Shown here one piece after another: positions 1 to 7,770 of a stretch of DNA of 64,000 bases; position 1 is the first letter of the stretch; every line of letters begins with the position of its first letter. The position numbers and the translations under genes were made by a program. The stretch is from JAOTYV01 sp041557595. Its GTDB lineage: Bacteria > Pseudomonadota > Alphaproteobacteria > UBA8366. The DNA lies in NCBI GenBank assembly GCA_041557595.1, contig JBFFGE010000002.1:1-64000 (forward strand). The letters run 5' to 3'. The notes under the pieces were generated by a model that made no database searches, was not told the origin of the DNA, and saw only the letters and a list, made by a program, of their open reading frames with translations.

Positions 1-6
1 CTGAGA

Positions 7-120
7 ATGCGTGAAGTCGCGATGGTCGCGGCGGGAATGACGCGGTTCGGTTCGAAGCTTGGCGTCGATGGCCGCCGGAGGCAAGGGCCGGCTGCATCGC
101 TGCGGGGCACGTTCGCGTGA
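7..120 (+). pseudogene. N-terminal remnant of an SCP2-type thiolase
   Basis: This 37-codon frame opens with MREVAMVAAGMTRFG, which resembles the N-terminus of SCP2-family thiolases (acetyl-CoA acetyltransferase-like proteins usually begin MREVAIVGAGMTxFG). After about 16 residues the similarity stops, and the frame runs through an arginine-rich stretch to a TGA. A complete thiolase has about 380-400 residues, so this is at best a truncated 5' end. It sits directly upstream of the acyl-CoA dehydrogenase gene, so loss of a neighbouring beta-oxidation-type gene is plausible. Only six bases precede the ATG in this window, so no ribosome-binding site can be judged. A chance match to a short motif is possible. 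Confidence 0.35.
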
Positions 121-224
121 ACCGCTTGCCGGGCAACGCGGTCCGCCGGGTTTTGCGATGTCGATTTTTTCGCGATAGGGTGCCGCGCGGCCGGAATGGA
201 CGGTGGGATACGGGAGGAAGAACG

Positions 225-1922
225 GTGGTCGAGGCAACGGAAACGGGTGGGACGGCGGAACAGGCCGGGGCGCCGGGTATCGACGATCTGTTCGCCTGCT
301 GCCGGGACGCCCTCGGCGCGGCGGAAACCCTGCAACAGGCAGCGCGCGGCGCCGTCGCCGCGCTGGTCGCGCCGGACGGGCGCGTCGCCGGCGATCTGCT
401 GGAGCGGGAACAGTTTGCGGCGCATGGCTATGCCTGGCTCGCCACGTATGTGGAAGGGCTCCGCCAGATGCTCGGCTGGGCGGAGCGTTGCCAGGGCGCC
501 GGGCATTTCGGCGAAATCGAGGCGCTGACGCTGCAGATGGCATTCGGCGAATACCTGTCGCAGCTATCCGGCGGTTTCGCGATGAGCCAGGGCGAGATCG
601 TCCGGCTGGCCGATATGGGCGTCGCGGAGGCCGACAGCGCCGCCTTTCGCACCGATGGCGTCTCGAAACTGATCGCCACGGGCAACACCGCCGCCGTCCG
701 CCAGCGGTTGGCCGCCTTGCTGGGCGAGGGCGACGTCGCAGATGCGGCGCTGGCCGACGAGACGCTGATGATGATGCGCGACCAGTTTCGCCGATTTGCC
801 GACGAAAAGATCGCGCCCGCCTGCCATGACTGGCACGTCAAGGACGAACTGATCCCGCTGCCGCTGGTCGAGGAATTGTCGGCGCTCGGCGTGTTCGGGC
901 TCACGGTGCCGGAGAGCCATGGCGGGCTCGGCATGGGCAAAATGGCGATGTGCGTGGTGACCGAGGAGTTGAGCCGCGGCTATATCGGCGTGGGCTCGCT
1001 CGGCACGCGCTCGGAAATCGCCGCCGAGCTGATCCGTCTTGGCGGGACGGAAGCGCAAAAGCAGAAATGGCTGCCCCGGATCGCGTCCGGCCAAATTTTG
1101 CCGACCGCGGTCTTTACCGAACCGAACACCGGCTCCGACCTCGGCCGGCTGCGCACACGGGCCGAACGCGACGGTGGGACCTACCGCATCTTCGGCAACA
1201 AGACCTGGATCACCCATGGCGCGCGCAGCGATCTGATGACCCTGCTGGTGCGCACCGATGCGAACGAGCCCGGCTATCGCGGTCTGTCGATGTTCCTGGC
1301 CGAGAAGCCGCGCGGCACCGACGCCGATCCGTTCCCGGCGCCGGGCATGAGCGGCGGCGAGATTCGCGTGCTCGGCTATCGCGGCATGAAGGAATACGAG
1401 ATCGGCTTCGACAGGTTCGAGGTCAAGGCGGAGAACCTGCTCGGCGAGGCCGAGGGCGACGGGTTCAAGCAACTCATGGCGACCTTCGAATCCGCGCGCA
1501 TCCAGACCGCGGCGCGCGCGGTCGGCGTGGCGCAGAACGCCTTCGAGCTGGCCCTGACCTACGCCAAGGAGCGAATCCAGTTCGGCAAGCCGCTGGCCGC
1601 CTTCCCCAGGGTCGCGGGCAAGATCGCCTGGATGTCGGTCGAGACGATGATCGCCCGGCAGCTCAGCTATTTCGCCGCGCGCGAAAAGGATTCCGACCGG
1701 CGCTGCGATATCGAGGCCGGCATGGCCAAGCTGCTGGCCGCGCGCACCGCCTGGTCGAATGCGGACAACGCGGTGCAGATCCACGGCGGCAACGGCTACG
1801 CGGAGGAATATCCGATCTCGCGCGTGCTGTGCGACGCGCGCATCCTCAATATTTTCGAGGGCACGGCCGAGATCCAGTCGAATATCATCGCCCGCGGGCT
1901 GCTGTCGGCGGGGCGGAATTAG
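225..1922 (+). CDS. mcd: (2S)-methylsuccinyl-CoA dehydrogenase
   Basis: FAD-dependent acyl-CoA dehydrogenase of 565 residues that oxidises methylsuccinyl-CoA to mesaconyl-CoA in the ethylmalonyl-CoA pathway of acetyl-CoA assimilation. The diagnostic feature is the extra N-terminal domain of about 175 residues, containing AHGYAWLATYVEGLRQM and FGEYLSQLSGG. Ordinary acyl-CoA dehydrogenases lack it and Mcd proteins carry it. The catalytic fold follows (VFTEPNTGSDL, TWITHG, IQIHGGNGY-like region) and ends with FEGTAEIQ, whose first Glu (about residue 545) is the expected catalytic base. The frame is open from a GTG at 117, but the GTG at 225 has GGGAGGAAG just ahead of it and gives the family-like N-terminus. 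A cobalamin adenosyltransferase gene lies downstream and fits this B12-dependent pathway; ETF genes nearby could take the electrons. Confidence 0.88.
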   Translation: MVEATETGGTAEQAGAPGIDDLFACCRDALGAAETLQQAARGAVAALVAPDGRVAGDLLEREQFAAHGYAWLATYVEGLRQMLGWAERCQGAGHFGEIEALTLQMAFGEYLSQLSGGFAMSQGEIVRLADMGVAEADSAAFRTDGVSKLIATGNTAAVRQRLAALLGEGDVADAALADETLMMMRDQFRRFADEKIAPACHDWHVKDELIPLPLVEELSALGVFGLTVPESHGGLGMGKMAMCVVTEELSRGYIGVGSLGTRSEIAAELIRLGGTEAQKQKWLPRIASGQILPTAVFTEPNTGSDLGRLRTRAERDGGTYRIFGNKTWITHGARSDLMTLLVRTDANEPGYRGLSMFLAEKPRGTDADPFPAPGMSGGEIRVLGYRGMKEYEIGFDRFEVKAENLLGEAEGDGFKQLMATFESARIQTAARAVGVAQNAFELALTYAKERIQFGKPLAAFPRVAGKIAWMSVETMIARQLSYFAAREKDSDRRCDIEAGMAKLLAARTAWSNADNAVQIHGGNGYAEEYPISRVLCDARILNIFEGTAEIQSNIIARGLLSAGRN

Positions 1923-2000
1923 CAGCGGGCAATTCCTGGGCGATTGCCGGAATTCGCCTTCCCTCTGTCCAGCCGGGATAAAAACGGCTATATCGCTGCA

Positions 2001-2201
2001 ATGTCCGGAGCTGTCACCTTTCTGCTCGTGATCGCCATGCTGGCCACGCTCGGCGTGTTGGCGTTCGGCTTGATCACCATGGCCCGCGGCGGCGATTTCA
2101 ACCGGCGCTATGGCAATAAGCTGATGCGCTGGCGCATCCTTCTGCAATTCATTGCGCTGGCGTTGTTCGCCATATTGATGCTGGCGCTGGGCAAGTCCTG
2201 A
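2001..2201 (+). CDS. Small twin-transmembrane protein
   Basis: A 66-residue inner-membrane protein with two hydrophobic helices (about residues 4-26 and 43-63). Between them is a short polar turn containing GGDFNRRYGNKLMRWR. This layout matches the small twin-transmembrane (HIG1-like) proteins found in many Alphaproteobacteria just before a cobalamin adenosyltransferase gene; their function is unknown to me. The reading frame is open from 1944, but the ATG at 2001 begins the hydrophobic protein directly and is preferred. The stop codon overlaps the start of the adenosyltransferase (TGATG), which suggests translational coupling. No catalytic motif is visible. Confidence 0.7.
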   Translation: MSGAVTFLLVIAMLATLGVLAFGLITMARGGDFNRRYGNKLMRWRILLQFIALALFAILMLALGKS

Positions 2202-2770
2202 TGGTTCGGCTCACGCGTATCTATACCGGCGGCGGCGACAGCGGCGAGACCTCGCTCGGCGACGGCGGCCGGGTCGCCAAGCACGACATCCGGGTCGAGG
2301 CCTATGGCACGGTGGACGAGGCGAATGCGGTGATCGGGCTGGCGCGCGCCGGCGCGGGTTTGCCGGACACCGTGGATGCAATATTGAGCCGGATTCAAAA
2401 CGACCTGTTCGATCTGGGCGCCGATCTCTGTACGCCGGAGGGCGGCAAGCGCGGCGATACGGCGTTGCGGGTCAGCGCAGAGCAGGCGGCGCGGCTGGAG
2501 ACGGAGATCGATACGATCAACGCGACTTTGGCGCCCTTGAACAGCTTCGTGTTGCCCGGCGGCGCGCAAGCGGCGGCGCAGCTCCACCATGCCCGCACGG
2601 TGGTGCGCCGCGCCGAACGTCTGGTGGCGCAGCTCGCCGGAGCGGAGGCCGTGAACCCGCAAGTACTGATCTATCTCAACCGTCTGTCGGACCTCCTGTT
2701 CGTTCTGGCGCGCCACTGCAACGACAACGGCAAGGCCGACGTGCTCTGGGTCCCCGGCGCCAACCGCTAG
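2201..2770 (+). CDS. pduO: PduO-type cob(I)alamin adenosyltransferase
   Basis: This 189-residue enzyme transfers the adenosyl group of ATP to cob(I)alamin to make coenzyme B12. It shows the PduO/MMAB signature: the N-terminal ATP-binding segment RIYTGGGDSGETSLGDG, then YGTVDEANAVIGLARA, then RRAERLVAQL and YLNRLSDLLFVLAR near the C-terminus. Its length is normal for the family. The start codon overlaps the stop of the small membrane protein before it. Adenosylcobalamin would serve the ethylmalonyl-CoA and methylmalonyl-CoA mutases implied by the adjacent mcd gene, and the class II ribonucleotide reductase encoded at 17.8 kb. It is unrelated to the CobA/CobO type. Confidence 0.9.
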   Translation: MVRLTRIYTGGGDSGETSLGDGGRVAKHDIRVEAYGTVDEANAVIGLARAGAGLPDTVDAILSRIQNDLFDLGADLCTPEGGKRGDTALRVSAEQAARLETEIDTINATLAPLNSFVLPGGAQAAAQLHHARTVVRRAERLVAQLAGAEAVNPQVLIYLNRLSDLLFVLARHCNDNGKADVLWVPGANR

Positions 2771-2790
2771 CCGCGCGCGATATCGGGCCC

Positions 2791-3594
2791 GTGATCCTCG
2801 AACTCATCGAATACCTCACCACCGGCTGCCCGCGACCGGCGCGCCGGCTCGGCTATTTGAAGGAAGCGGTCGCCATTCACGCCCGTCGACGCCGCTTGGG
2901 GCCGGCGTGGGACGACCATCTCGAACGCTCGCGCGCGGTCATCGCCGAGGCCATTGGCCGCTGTTCCCGCCGCCGCACCGCCCTGGTGCTCGGCTCCGGA
3001 TTGTTGCTGGACATTCCCCTGCCCGCGCTGGCCGAGGGTTTCGATCGTGTGCTGCTGGCCGATCTGGTGCATTTGCGGGCGGCCCGGCGCGAAGCCGCGC
3101 CCTATCGTAACGTCGAGCTGGTGACGGCGGACGTCACGGGGTTCGTCGGTGATTTCGAGCATCGCGTCGCGGCGGGCTGGCGCGGCGATCCGGTGCCGGT
3201 ATCGGAAGCGTTCCTCGATGTGGCGGATCTCGACCTCGTCGTTTCCGCCAATGTCATGGCGCAGTTGGCGATTTTCCCGGCCGCCGCGCTGCAACGCCGC
3301 GCCGAACTGGACGACGATGTCCTGGAAGCCTTTTGCCGGCAGGTCGTGCAACGTCATCTCGATTATCTCGGCCGGTTCGAGGCCAATGTCTGCCTGATTA
3401 CCGAATGCCGCCGCGAGGCCTTCGACAGGAAGGGCGGAGTGCTCCAGGATCACGATGCGCTGTTCGGCGTTTCCGTGCCCGATGGCGGGGCGCAATGGAG
3501 CTGGACGCTGGCGCCGCTGGGCGAGGTGAGCCGGGATTACGGGATCCGGAACCGGGTTGTCGGATACAGCGCTTTCCCGCCGCTTGCGTCGTGA
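2791..3594 (+). CDS. Uncharacterised protein, possible Rossmann/methyltransferase-like fold
   Basis: A 267-residue soluble protein starting at GTG. I do not recognise a named family. Around residues 66-90 the pattern TALVLGSGLLLDIPL followed by FDRVLLADLVHL resembles the glycine-rich strand and acidic strand end of a SAM-binding Rossmann fold. VELVTADVTGF at about residue 110 fits a following strand, and DLDLVVSANVMAQL looks like a motif IV region. A class I methyltransferase-like fold is therefore likely, but no substrate can be assigned. It lies 20 bp after the adenosyltransferase on the same strand, so it may be the last gene of the mcd-adenosyltransferase transcription unit. Confidence 0.55.
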   Translation: MILELIEYLTTGCPRPARRLGYLKEAVAIHARRRRLGPAWDDHLERSRAVIAEAIGRCSRRRTALVLGSGLLLDIPLPALAEGFDRVLLADLVHLRAARREAAPYRNVELVTADVTGFVGDFEHRVAAGWRGDPVPVSEAFLDVADLDLVVSANVMAQLAIFPAAALQRRAELDDDVLEAFCRQVVQRHLDYLGRFEANVCLITECRREAFDRKGGVLQDHDALFGVSVPDGGAQWSWTLAPLGEVSRDYGIRNRVVGYSAFPPLAS

Positions 3595-3660
3595 AATCCG
3601 CGAATTTGACGTCATTCGCGCTTCTGCCTATGGTGCGCCGTCTTTGCGGCGGCCCGCGGC

Positions 3661-3690
3661 TTGACAGGGCACGGCAAGCCTCCGTATGTC
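3661..3690 (+). promoter_or_regulatory. Sigma70-type promoter for etfBA
   Basis: TTGACA at 3661-3666 and TATGTC at 3685-3690 are separated by 18 bp. They lie 39 bp upstream of the etfB start, in the only sizeable gap between the preceding gene and etfB. The perfect -35 hexamer makes this one of the better promoter candidates in the window. Confidence 0.6.
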
Positions 3691-3729
3691 TCACCTTAAT
3701 TTCCCTGATGCACGCGAGAAGAGAGAGCA

Positions 3730-4479
3730 ATGAAAGTCCTCGTCCCCGTGAAGCGGGTCATCGATTACAACGTGAAAATCCGGGTCAAAGCGGATCAAAC
3801 CGGTGTCGAGACCGCCAACGTAAAAATGTCCATGAATCCCTTCGATGAGATCTCCATCGAAGAGGCCATTCGCATGAAGGAAGCCGGCACGGCGACGGAA
3901 ATCATCGCCGCCTCCATTGGCCCGCAACAATGTCAGGAAACCATCCGCACGGCGCTCGCCATGGGCGCGGACCGCGGCATCCTGGTGCAGACCGATGCGG
4001 AAGTGGAGCCGCTTGCCGTGGCCAAGATCCTCAAGGCCCTGGCCGAGAAGGAAAGCCCGCAGGTCGTGATCGCCGGCAAACAGGCGATCGACGACGATTC
4101 CAATCAAACCGGCCAAATGCTGGCGGCGCTGCTCGGCTGGAGCCAGGCGACCTACGCCTCGAAGATCGAGCTTGGGGACGGCAAGGCTACCGTCATCCGG
4201 GAAGTCGACGGCGGGCTGGAAACGATCGAGGTTTCCCTGCCGACGGTCGTCACCACCGATCTGCGCCTGAACGAGCCGCGCTATGCCTCGTTGCCCAACA
4301 TCATGAAGGCGAAGAAGAAGCCGATCGACGTCATGTCGCCGGAAGATCTGGGCGTCGACATCTCGCCGCGCCTCAAGACCTTGAAGGTGATCGATCCGCC
4401 AAAGCGTGAATCCGGTGTCATCGTGGAAACGATCGCCGAACTTGTGGACAAGCTGAAGAACGAAGCGAAGGTGATCTGA
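3730..4479 (+). CDS. etfB: Electron transfer flavoprotein subunit beta
   Basis: Small subunit (249 residues) of the electron transfer flavoprotein, which takes electrons from acyl-CoA dehydrogenases and passes them to ETF:ubiquinone oxidoreductase. It begins MKVLVPVKRVIDYNVK and carries the family segments NPFDEISIEEAIRMKEAG, the nucleotide-binding stretch ALAMGADRGILV, and GKQAIDDDSNQTGQMLA. Length is typical. A GAGAGAGC purine run precedes the ATG. The gap to etfA is two bases, so the two subunits form one operon, together with the 3-hydroxybutyryl-CoA dehydrogenase gene that follows. An Mcd flavoenzyme is encoded 2 kb upstream and could be one electron donor. Confidence 0.96.
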   Translation: MKVLVPVKRVIDYNVKIRVKADQTGVETANVKMSMNPFDEISIEEAIRMKEAGTATEIIAASIGPQQCQETIRTALAMGADRGILVQTDAEVEPLAVAKILKALAEKESPQVVIAGKQAIDDDSNQTGQMLAALLGWSQATYASKIELGDGKATVIREVDGGLETIEVSLPTVVTTDLRLNEPRYASLPNIMKAKKKPIDVMSPEDLGVDISPRLKTLKVIDPPKRESGVIVETIAELVDKLKNEAKVI

Positions 4480-4481
4480 GC

Positions 4482-5414
4482 ATGACAAACCTGGTCATTG
4501 CCGAACACGAAGAGGGCGAACTCAAGGGTGCGACCTTCAACACGGTCGCCGCGGCCCAAGCGATCGGCGGCGAAACGCATTTGCTGGTGGCCGGATCGGG
4601 CTGCGCGGCGGTTGCCGACGCGGCCGCGAAGGTCGAGGGCGTCGCCAAGGTCCTGCTGGCGGACAGCGCCGAATTCGACCGGTCGATTGCGGAGAATTTG
4701 GCGCCGCTGATCGTCGGTCTCGCGGGTGGGTACTCGCATGTCCTCGCGCCCGCGACCACATTCGGCAAGAACGTGATGCCGCGGGTCGCGGCGATGCTGG
4801 ACGTGCAGCAGATTTCCGAAATCACCGCCGTTGTGTCGGACGATACTTTCGACCGGCCGATATACGCGGGCAACGCGATTGCCACGGTGCAGTCGACGGA
4901 TGCGGTCAAGGTCATCACCGTGCGCGCCACCGGTTTCGATCCGGTCGCGCCGGAAGGCGGCTCGGCGGCGGTCGAGGCGGTCGACGGGACCGGCGACGCC
5001 GGACTCACCAAATTCATCAGTGCGGAAATCTCCAAATCGGAGCGGCCCGAGTTGACCGCCGCGCGGATCGTTATTTCCGGCGGCCGCGGCATGCAGAGCG
5101 GCGATAATTTCGCCATGCTCGAGAAAGTCGCGGACAAACTTGGCGCGGCCGTGGGCGCATCGCGCGCCGCCGTCGATGCGGGCTTTGTGCCGAACGACTA
5201 TCAGGTCGGCCAGACCGGCAAGATCGTCGCGCCCGACCTGTATATCGCGGTCGGCATTTCCGGCGCCATCCAGCATCTCGCCGGCATGAAAGACAGCAAG
5301 GTGATCGTCGCCATCAACAAGGATGAAGAAGCGCCGATTTTCCAGGTCGCCGATTACGGCATCGTCGGGGATCTCTTCAACCTGGTTCCCGAATTGGAAG
5401 CCGAGCTCGACTAA
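4482..5414 (+). CDS. etfA: Electron transfer flavoprotein subunit alpha
   Basis: Large, FAD-binding subunit (310 residues) of the electron transfer flavoprotein. The C-terminal FAD domain is clear: VISGGRGMQSGDNF, then GASRAAVDAGFVPNDYQVGQ, then the signature LYIAVGISGAIQHLAGM and VIVAINKDEEAPIFQVADYG near the end. It starts two bases after the etfB stop and forms the heterodimer with it. It belongs to the ordinary short-chain acyl-CoA type; there is no FixB-type extension suggesting electron bifurcation. Confidence 0.96.
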   Translation: MTNLVIAEHEEGELKGATFNTVAAAQAIGGETHLLVAGSGCAAVADAAAKVEGVAKVLLADSAEFDRSIAENLAPLIVGLAGGYSHVLAPATTFGKNVMPRVAAMLDVQQISEITAVVSDDTFDRPIYAGNAIATVQSTDAVKVITVRATGFDPVAPEGGSAAVEAVDGTGDAGLTKFISAEISKSERPELTAARIVISGGRGMQSGDNFAMLEKVADKLGAAVGASRAAVDAGFVPNDYQVGQTGKIVAPDLYIAVGISGAIQHLAGMKDSKVIVAINKDEEAPIFQVADYGIVGDLFNLVPELEAELD

Positions 5415-5507
5415 ACGCTTCCGGTCGGGCGCCCGCGCCGTTGCGCGGAACCGCCGCACCGAGGCGCAACGCCGAAGACAACGTGCTGTCCGAAAGGGCC
5501 TGAAATC

Positions 5508-6380
5508 ATGATCAAGACAATCGGTGTCATCGGCGCCGGGCAGATGGGCAATGGCATTGCCCATGTCTGCGCCGCCGCCGGATTCGATGTTAAGCTGGTC
5601 GATGTTTCGGCCGACCAGATCGAAAAGGCGCTGGCGACGATCGATCGCAACATGGATCGCCAGGTCAAACGGTCGCTGATGAGCGACGCCGATAAATCGG
5701 CGGCGCTCGCGCGGATCGAGACGAGCACGGAGTACGACCTCTTTCCCGGCTGCGACTTCGTCATCGAGGCGGCCACCGAGGACGAAAAAATCAAATGCGC
5801 GATCTTCGAGAAGGTCGTGCCGATGCTCAAGAAGGACGCCTTGCTGGCGAGCAACACCTCGTCGATTTCGATCACCCGTCTGGCGGCGACGACCGACCGG
5901 CCCGACCGCTTCATCGGCATGCATTTCATGCTGCCGGTGCCGGTGATGAAGCTGGTCGAGATCATTCGCGGCCTGGCGACCAATGACGAAACCTTCCAGA
6001 CCATCAAGGAACTGGCGGAGACGCTTGGCAAGGATGTGGCGGTGTCGGAGGATTTTCCGGCCTTCATCGTCAACCGGATCCTGCTGCCGATGATCAACGA
6101 GGCGGTCTATACGCTGTATGAGGGCGTCGGCGGCGTCGAGGCGATCGACAAGGCGATGCGGCTGGGTGCAAACCACCCGATGGGGCCGCTCGAGCTGGCC
6201 GATTTCATTGGCTTGGATACCTGCCTGTCGATCATGCAGGTGCTCAATGAAGTGCTGGCCGATTCGAAGTACCGGCCCTGCCCCTTGCTGGTAAAATATG
6301 TCGAAGCCGGCTGGCTCGGCCGCAAAGCCGGGCGCGGCTTTTACGACTATGCCGGCGATACGCCCGTCCCGACGCGGTAG
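5508..6380 (+). CDS. hbd: 3-hydroxybutyryl-CoA dehydrogenase
   Basis: NAD(P)-dependent 3-hydroxyacyl-CoA dehydrogenase of 290 residues, interconverting acetoacetyl-CoA and 3-hydroxybutyryl-CoA. The N-terminal Rossmann motif is IGVIGAGQMGNGIAH; ASNTSSISITRLA and FIGMHFMLPVPVMKLVEII form the active-site region, including the catalytic His. The C-terminal dimerisation domain contains LGANHPMGPLELADFIGLD and ends with GRKAGRGFYDY. The length is normal. It lies 93 bp after etfA on the same strand, consistent with a butyryl/crotonyl-CoA or polyhydroxybutyrate role that also feeds the ethylmalonyl-CoA pathway. A second, longer dehydrogenase of this superfamily is encoded at 34225-35322. Confidence 0.93.
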   Translation: MIKTIGVIGAGQMGNGIAHVCAAAGFDVKLVDVSADQIEKALATIDRNMDRQVKRSLMSDADKSAALARIETSTEYDLFPGCDFVIEAATEDEKIKCAIFEKVVPMLKKDALLASNTSSISITRLAATTDRPDRFIGMHFMLPVPVMKLVEIIRGLATNDETFQTIKELAETLGKDVAVSEDFPAFIVNRILLPMINEAVYTLYEGVGGVEAIDKAMRLGANHPMGPLELADFIGLDTCLSIMQVLNEVLADSKYRPCPLLVKYVEAGWLGRKAGRGFYDYAGDTPVPTR

Positions 6381-6412
6381 CGTTTCGTCCCGGCGCCGTC
6401 CCGTGATAGGGC

Positions 6413-7174
6413 GTGGCCATGCTTGAGAGTCTTCCCGACGCCGCTTCCCTGTCGATGGTGCTGACCGGCGCGTTCGTTGCCGGTTTCGTAACGGGCTTTG
6501 CCGGGTTCGGTACCGGGCTGGTGTCGTCCGGGCTTTGGTTTCACGCCCTGCCGGCGCCGATGGTGCCGCCATTGGTCGCCTTGGCGTCGGTCGCCGCCCA
6601 GATCGTCGGGCTGGCGACGGTGCGAAAGGCTTTCGAATGGCGGCGGGCGCTGCCCTATCTGATCGGCGGCCTGGCGGGCGTACCGCTCGGCGTCGCGGCG
6701 CTGAAGTTCGCCACGCCGGAGATCCTGCGGCTTTCGGTCGGCGGGTTCCTGGTCGCCTATGCCGCGTTTCAGCTTTCCGGCGTCGGTCGCTTGCGTATCG
6801 GTGCCTGGGGCGACCGCGCCTCGGACGGGGTGGTCGGCGCCGGGGGCGGTTTTCTCGGCGGTTTCGCCGGCCTGTCGGGACCGTTGCCGCTGGTCTGGCT
6901 GCAGATGCGGGGCGGCACTTCGGCGTAGCAGCGGGCCATCTATCAGCCGTTCAATCTGATCGTCCTCGTTGCCGCCAGCGTGGGAATGTCGATCAGCGGC
7001 GCGATCGACGGTAGCGTGCTGACCGTCGCCGCGCTCTGCCTGCCGGTGACGGTGCTCGGCGCCTGGATCGGCGCGCGCGTCTACACCGGCGTCAGCGAGC
7101 AGGTATTTCGCCGGATCGTCCTCGTCCTGCTGCTGGTGTCCGGAGTGATTTTGGTGGTGCAGGGCTTCGCGTGA
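6413..7174 (+). pseudogene. TauE/SafE (TSUP) family permease interrupted by an amber codon
   Basis: Read through, this is a complete 8-helix-type TSUP permease of about 253 codons. GFVTGFAGFGTGL is the first glycine-rich repeat, GAGGGFLGGFAGLSGPLPLVW the second, and QRAIYQPFNL the conserved segment after it. A TAG at 6926-6928 interrupts the frame between GGTSA and QRAIYQPF, and both halves stay in the same frame. A CAG-to-TAG transition would explain it. As written, only the first 171 residues would be made, losing the last membrane segments. Family members move sulfite, sulfonates or related anions. The start is GTG 6413 or ATG 6419. It could also be a consensus error. Confidence 0.8.
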
Positions 7175-7185
7175 ACGCTTTGGCG

Positions 7186-7746
7186 CTATTGCTTCCGCTT
7201 CAGGTAATACCCGATCAACGCCTTCGCTTCCGGCGCGTCCCACTCGGCGGGTCCGGTCAGCGCGCCGACCACCCGGCCGGACCGGTCGATCAGGTAGCTG
7301 GTCGGCATGCCGCGCAGGCCGAGCGCCTGGGCGAGCGCGAGCCGCGTGTCGATATAGAGGGCGAGCCGGGTCAGGCCGAGTTTTGCGAGGAAAGGCTTGG
7401 CGACCGCGGCCCCGCCCCGGTCCTCGTTGATCGCGACGACGCGAAATTCCTTTTCGTCGAACGCCGCCTGCAGCCGCTCCAGCGACGGCAATTCGCGGAC
7501 GCACGGCGCGCACCAGGTCGCCCAGAAATTCACCAGGGTGAGGCGGCCCCGGAAATCCGAGAGTTTTGCCGGGCGGCCGTCGGCATCGGCGATTGGCGTA
7601 TCCGGCACTGGCTTGGGCGGGGTGTTGAGAGTAAATTGCTCCATCCATCCGGTCCGCGGCGGCGATTCCGCCGCCATTGCTTGCGCAGCGGCGCAGGAAA
7701 TTAGGGCGGTTAGAAGGACGGTCCGGAGCGAGCGCATGAATTTCAT
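7186..7746 (-). CDS. TlpA/ResA-like thiol-disulfide oxidoreductase
   Basis: A 186-residue exported thioredoxin-fold protein. An N-terminal signal peptide (about residues 1-25, with ALISCAAAQAMAA before the cleavage site) sends it to the periplasm. The redox active site is WCAPC in VNFWATWCAPCVRELPSL, and the cis-Pro loop is GLRGMPTSYLID, as in TlpA, ResA and CcmG. Such proteins reduce disulfides in apocytochromes c or metallochaperones. It is divergent from argH with only 24 bp between the starts, so each promoter must lie inside the neighbouring coding region. Next to argH this arrangement is common in Alphaproteobacteria. Confidence 0.9.
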   Translation of the reverse strand: MKFMRSLRTVLLTALISCAAAQAMAAESPPRTGWMEQFTLNTPPKPVPDTPIADADGRPAKLSDFRGRLTLVNFWATWCAPCVRELPSLERLQAAFDEKEFRVVAINEDRGGAAVAKPFLAKLGLTRLALYIDTRLALAQALGLRGMPTSYLIDRSGRVVGALTGPAEWDAPEAKALIGYYLKRKQ

Positions 7747-7770
7747 CGTTTATTTCGTTAGTAAGGCAAG

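Noticed and set aside
2767..3615. Minus-strand frame of 282 codons opposite the 2791-3594 gene
   Set aside because: The plus-strand frame has the better domain-like sequence and follows the adenosyltransferase in operon fashion; the antisense frame is low-complexity Arg/Gln-rich.
4281..6572. Minus-strand open frame of 763 codons opposite etfBA and hbd
   Set aside because: It is a shadow of highly conserved genes, is extremely Arg/Asp/His-rich and has no recognisable domain.
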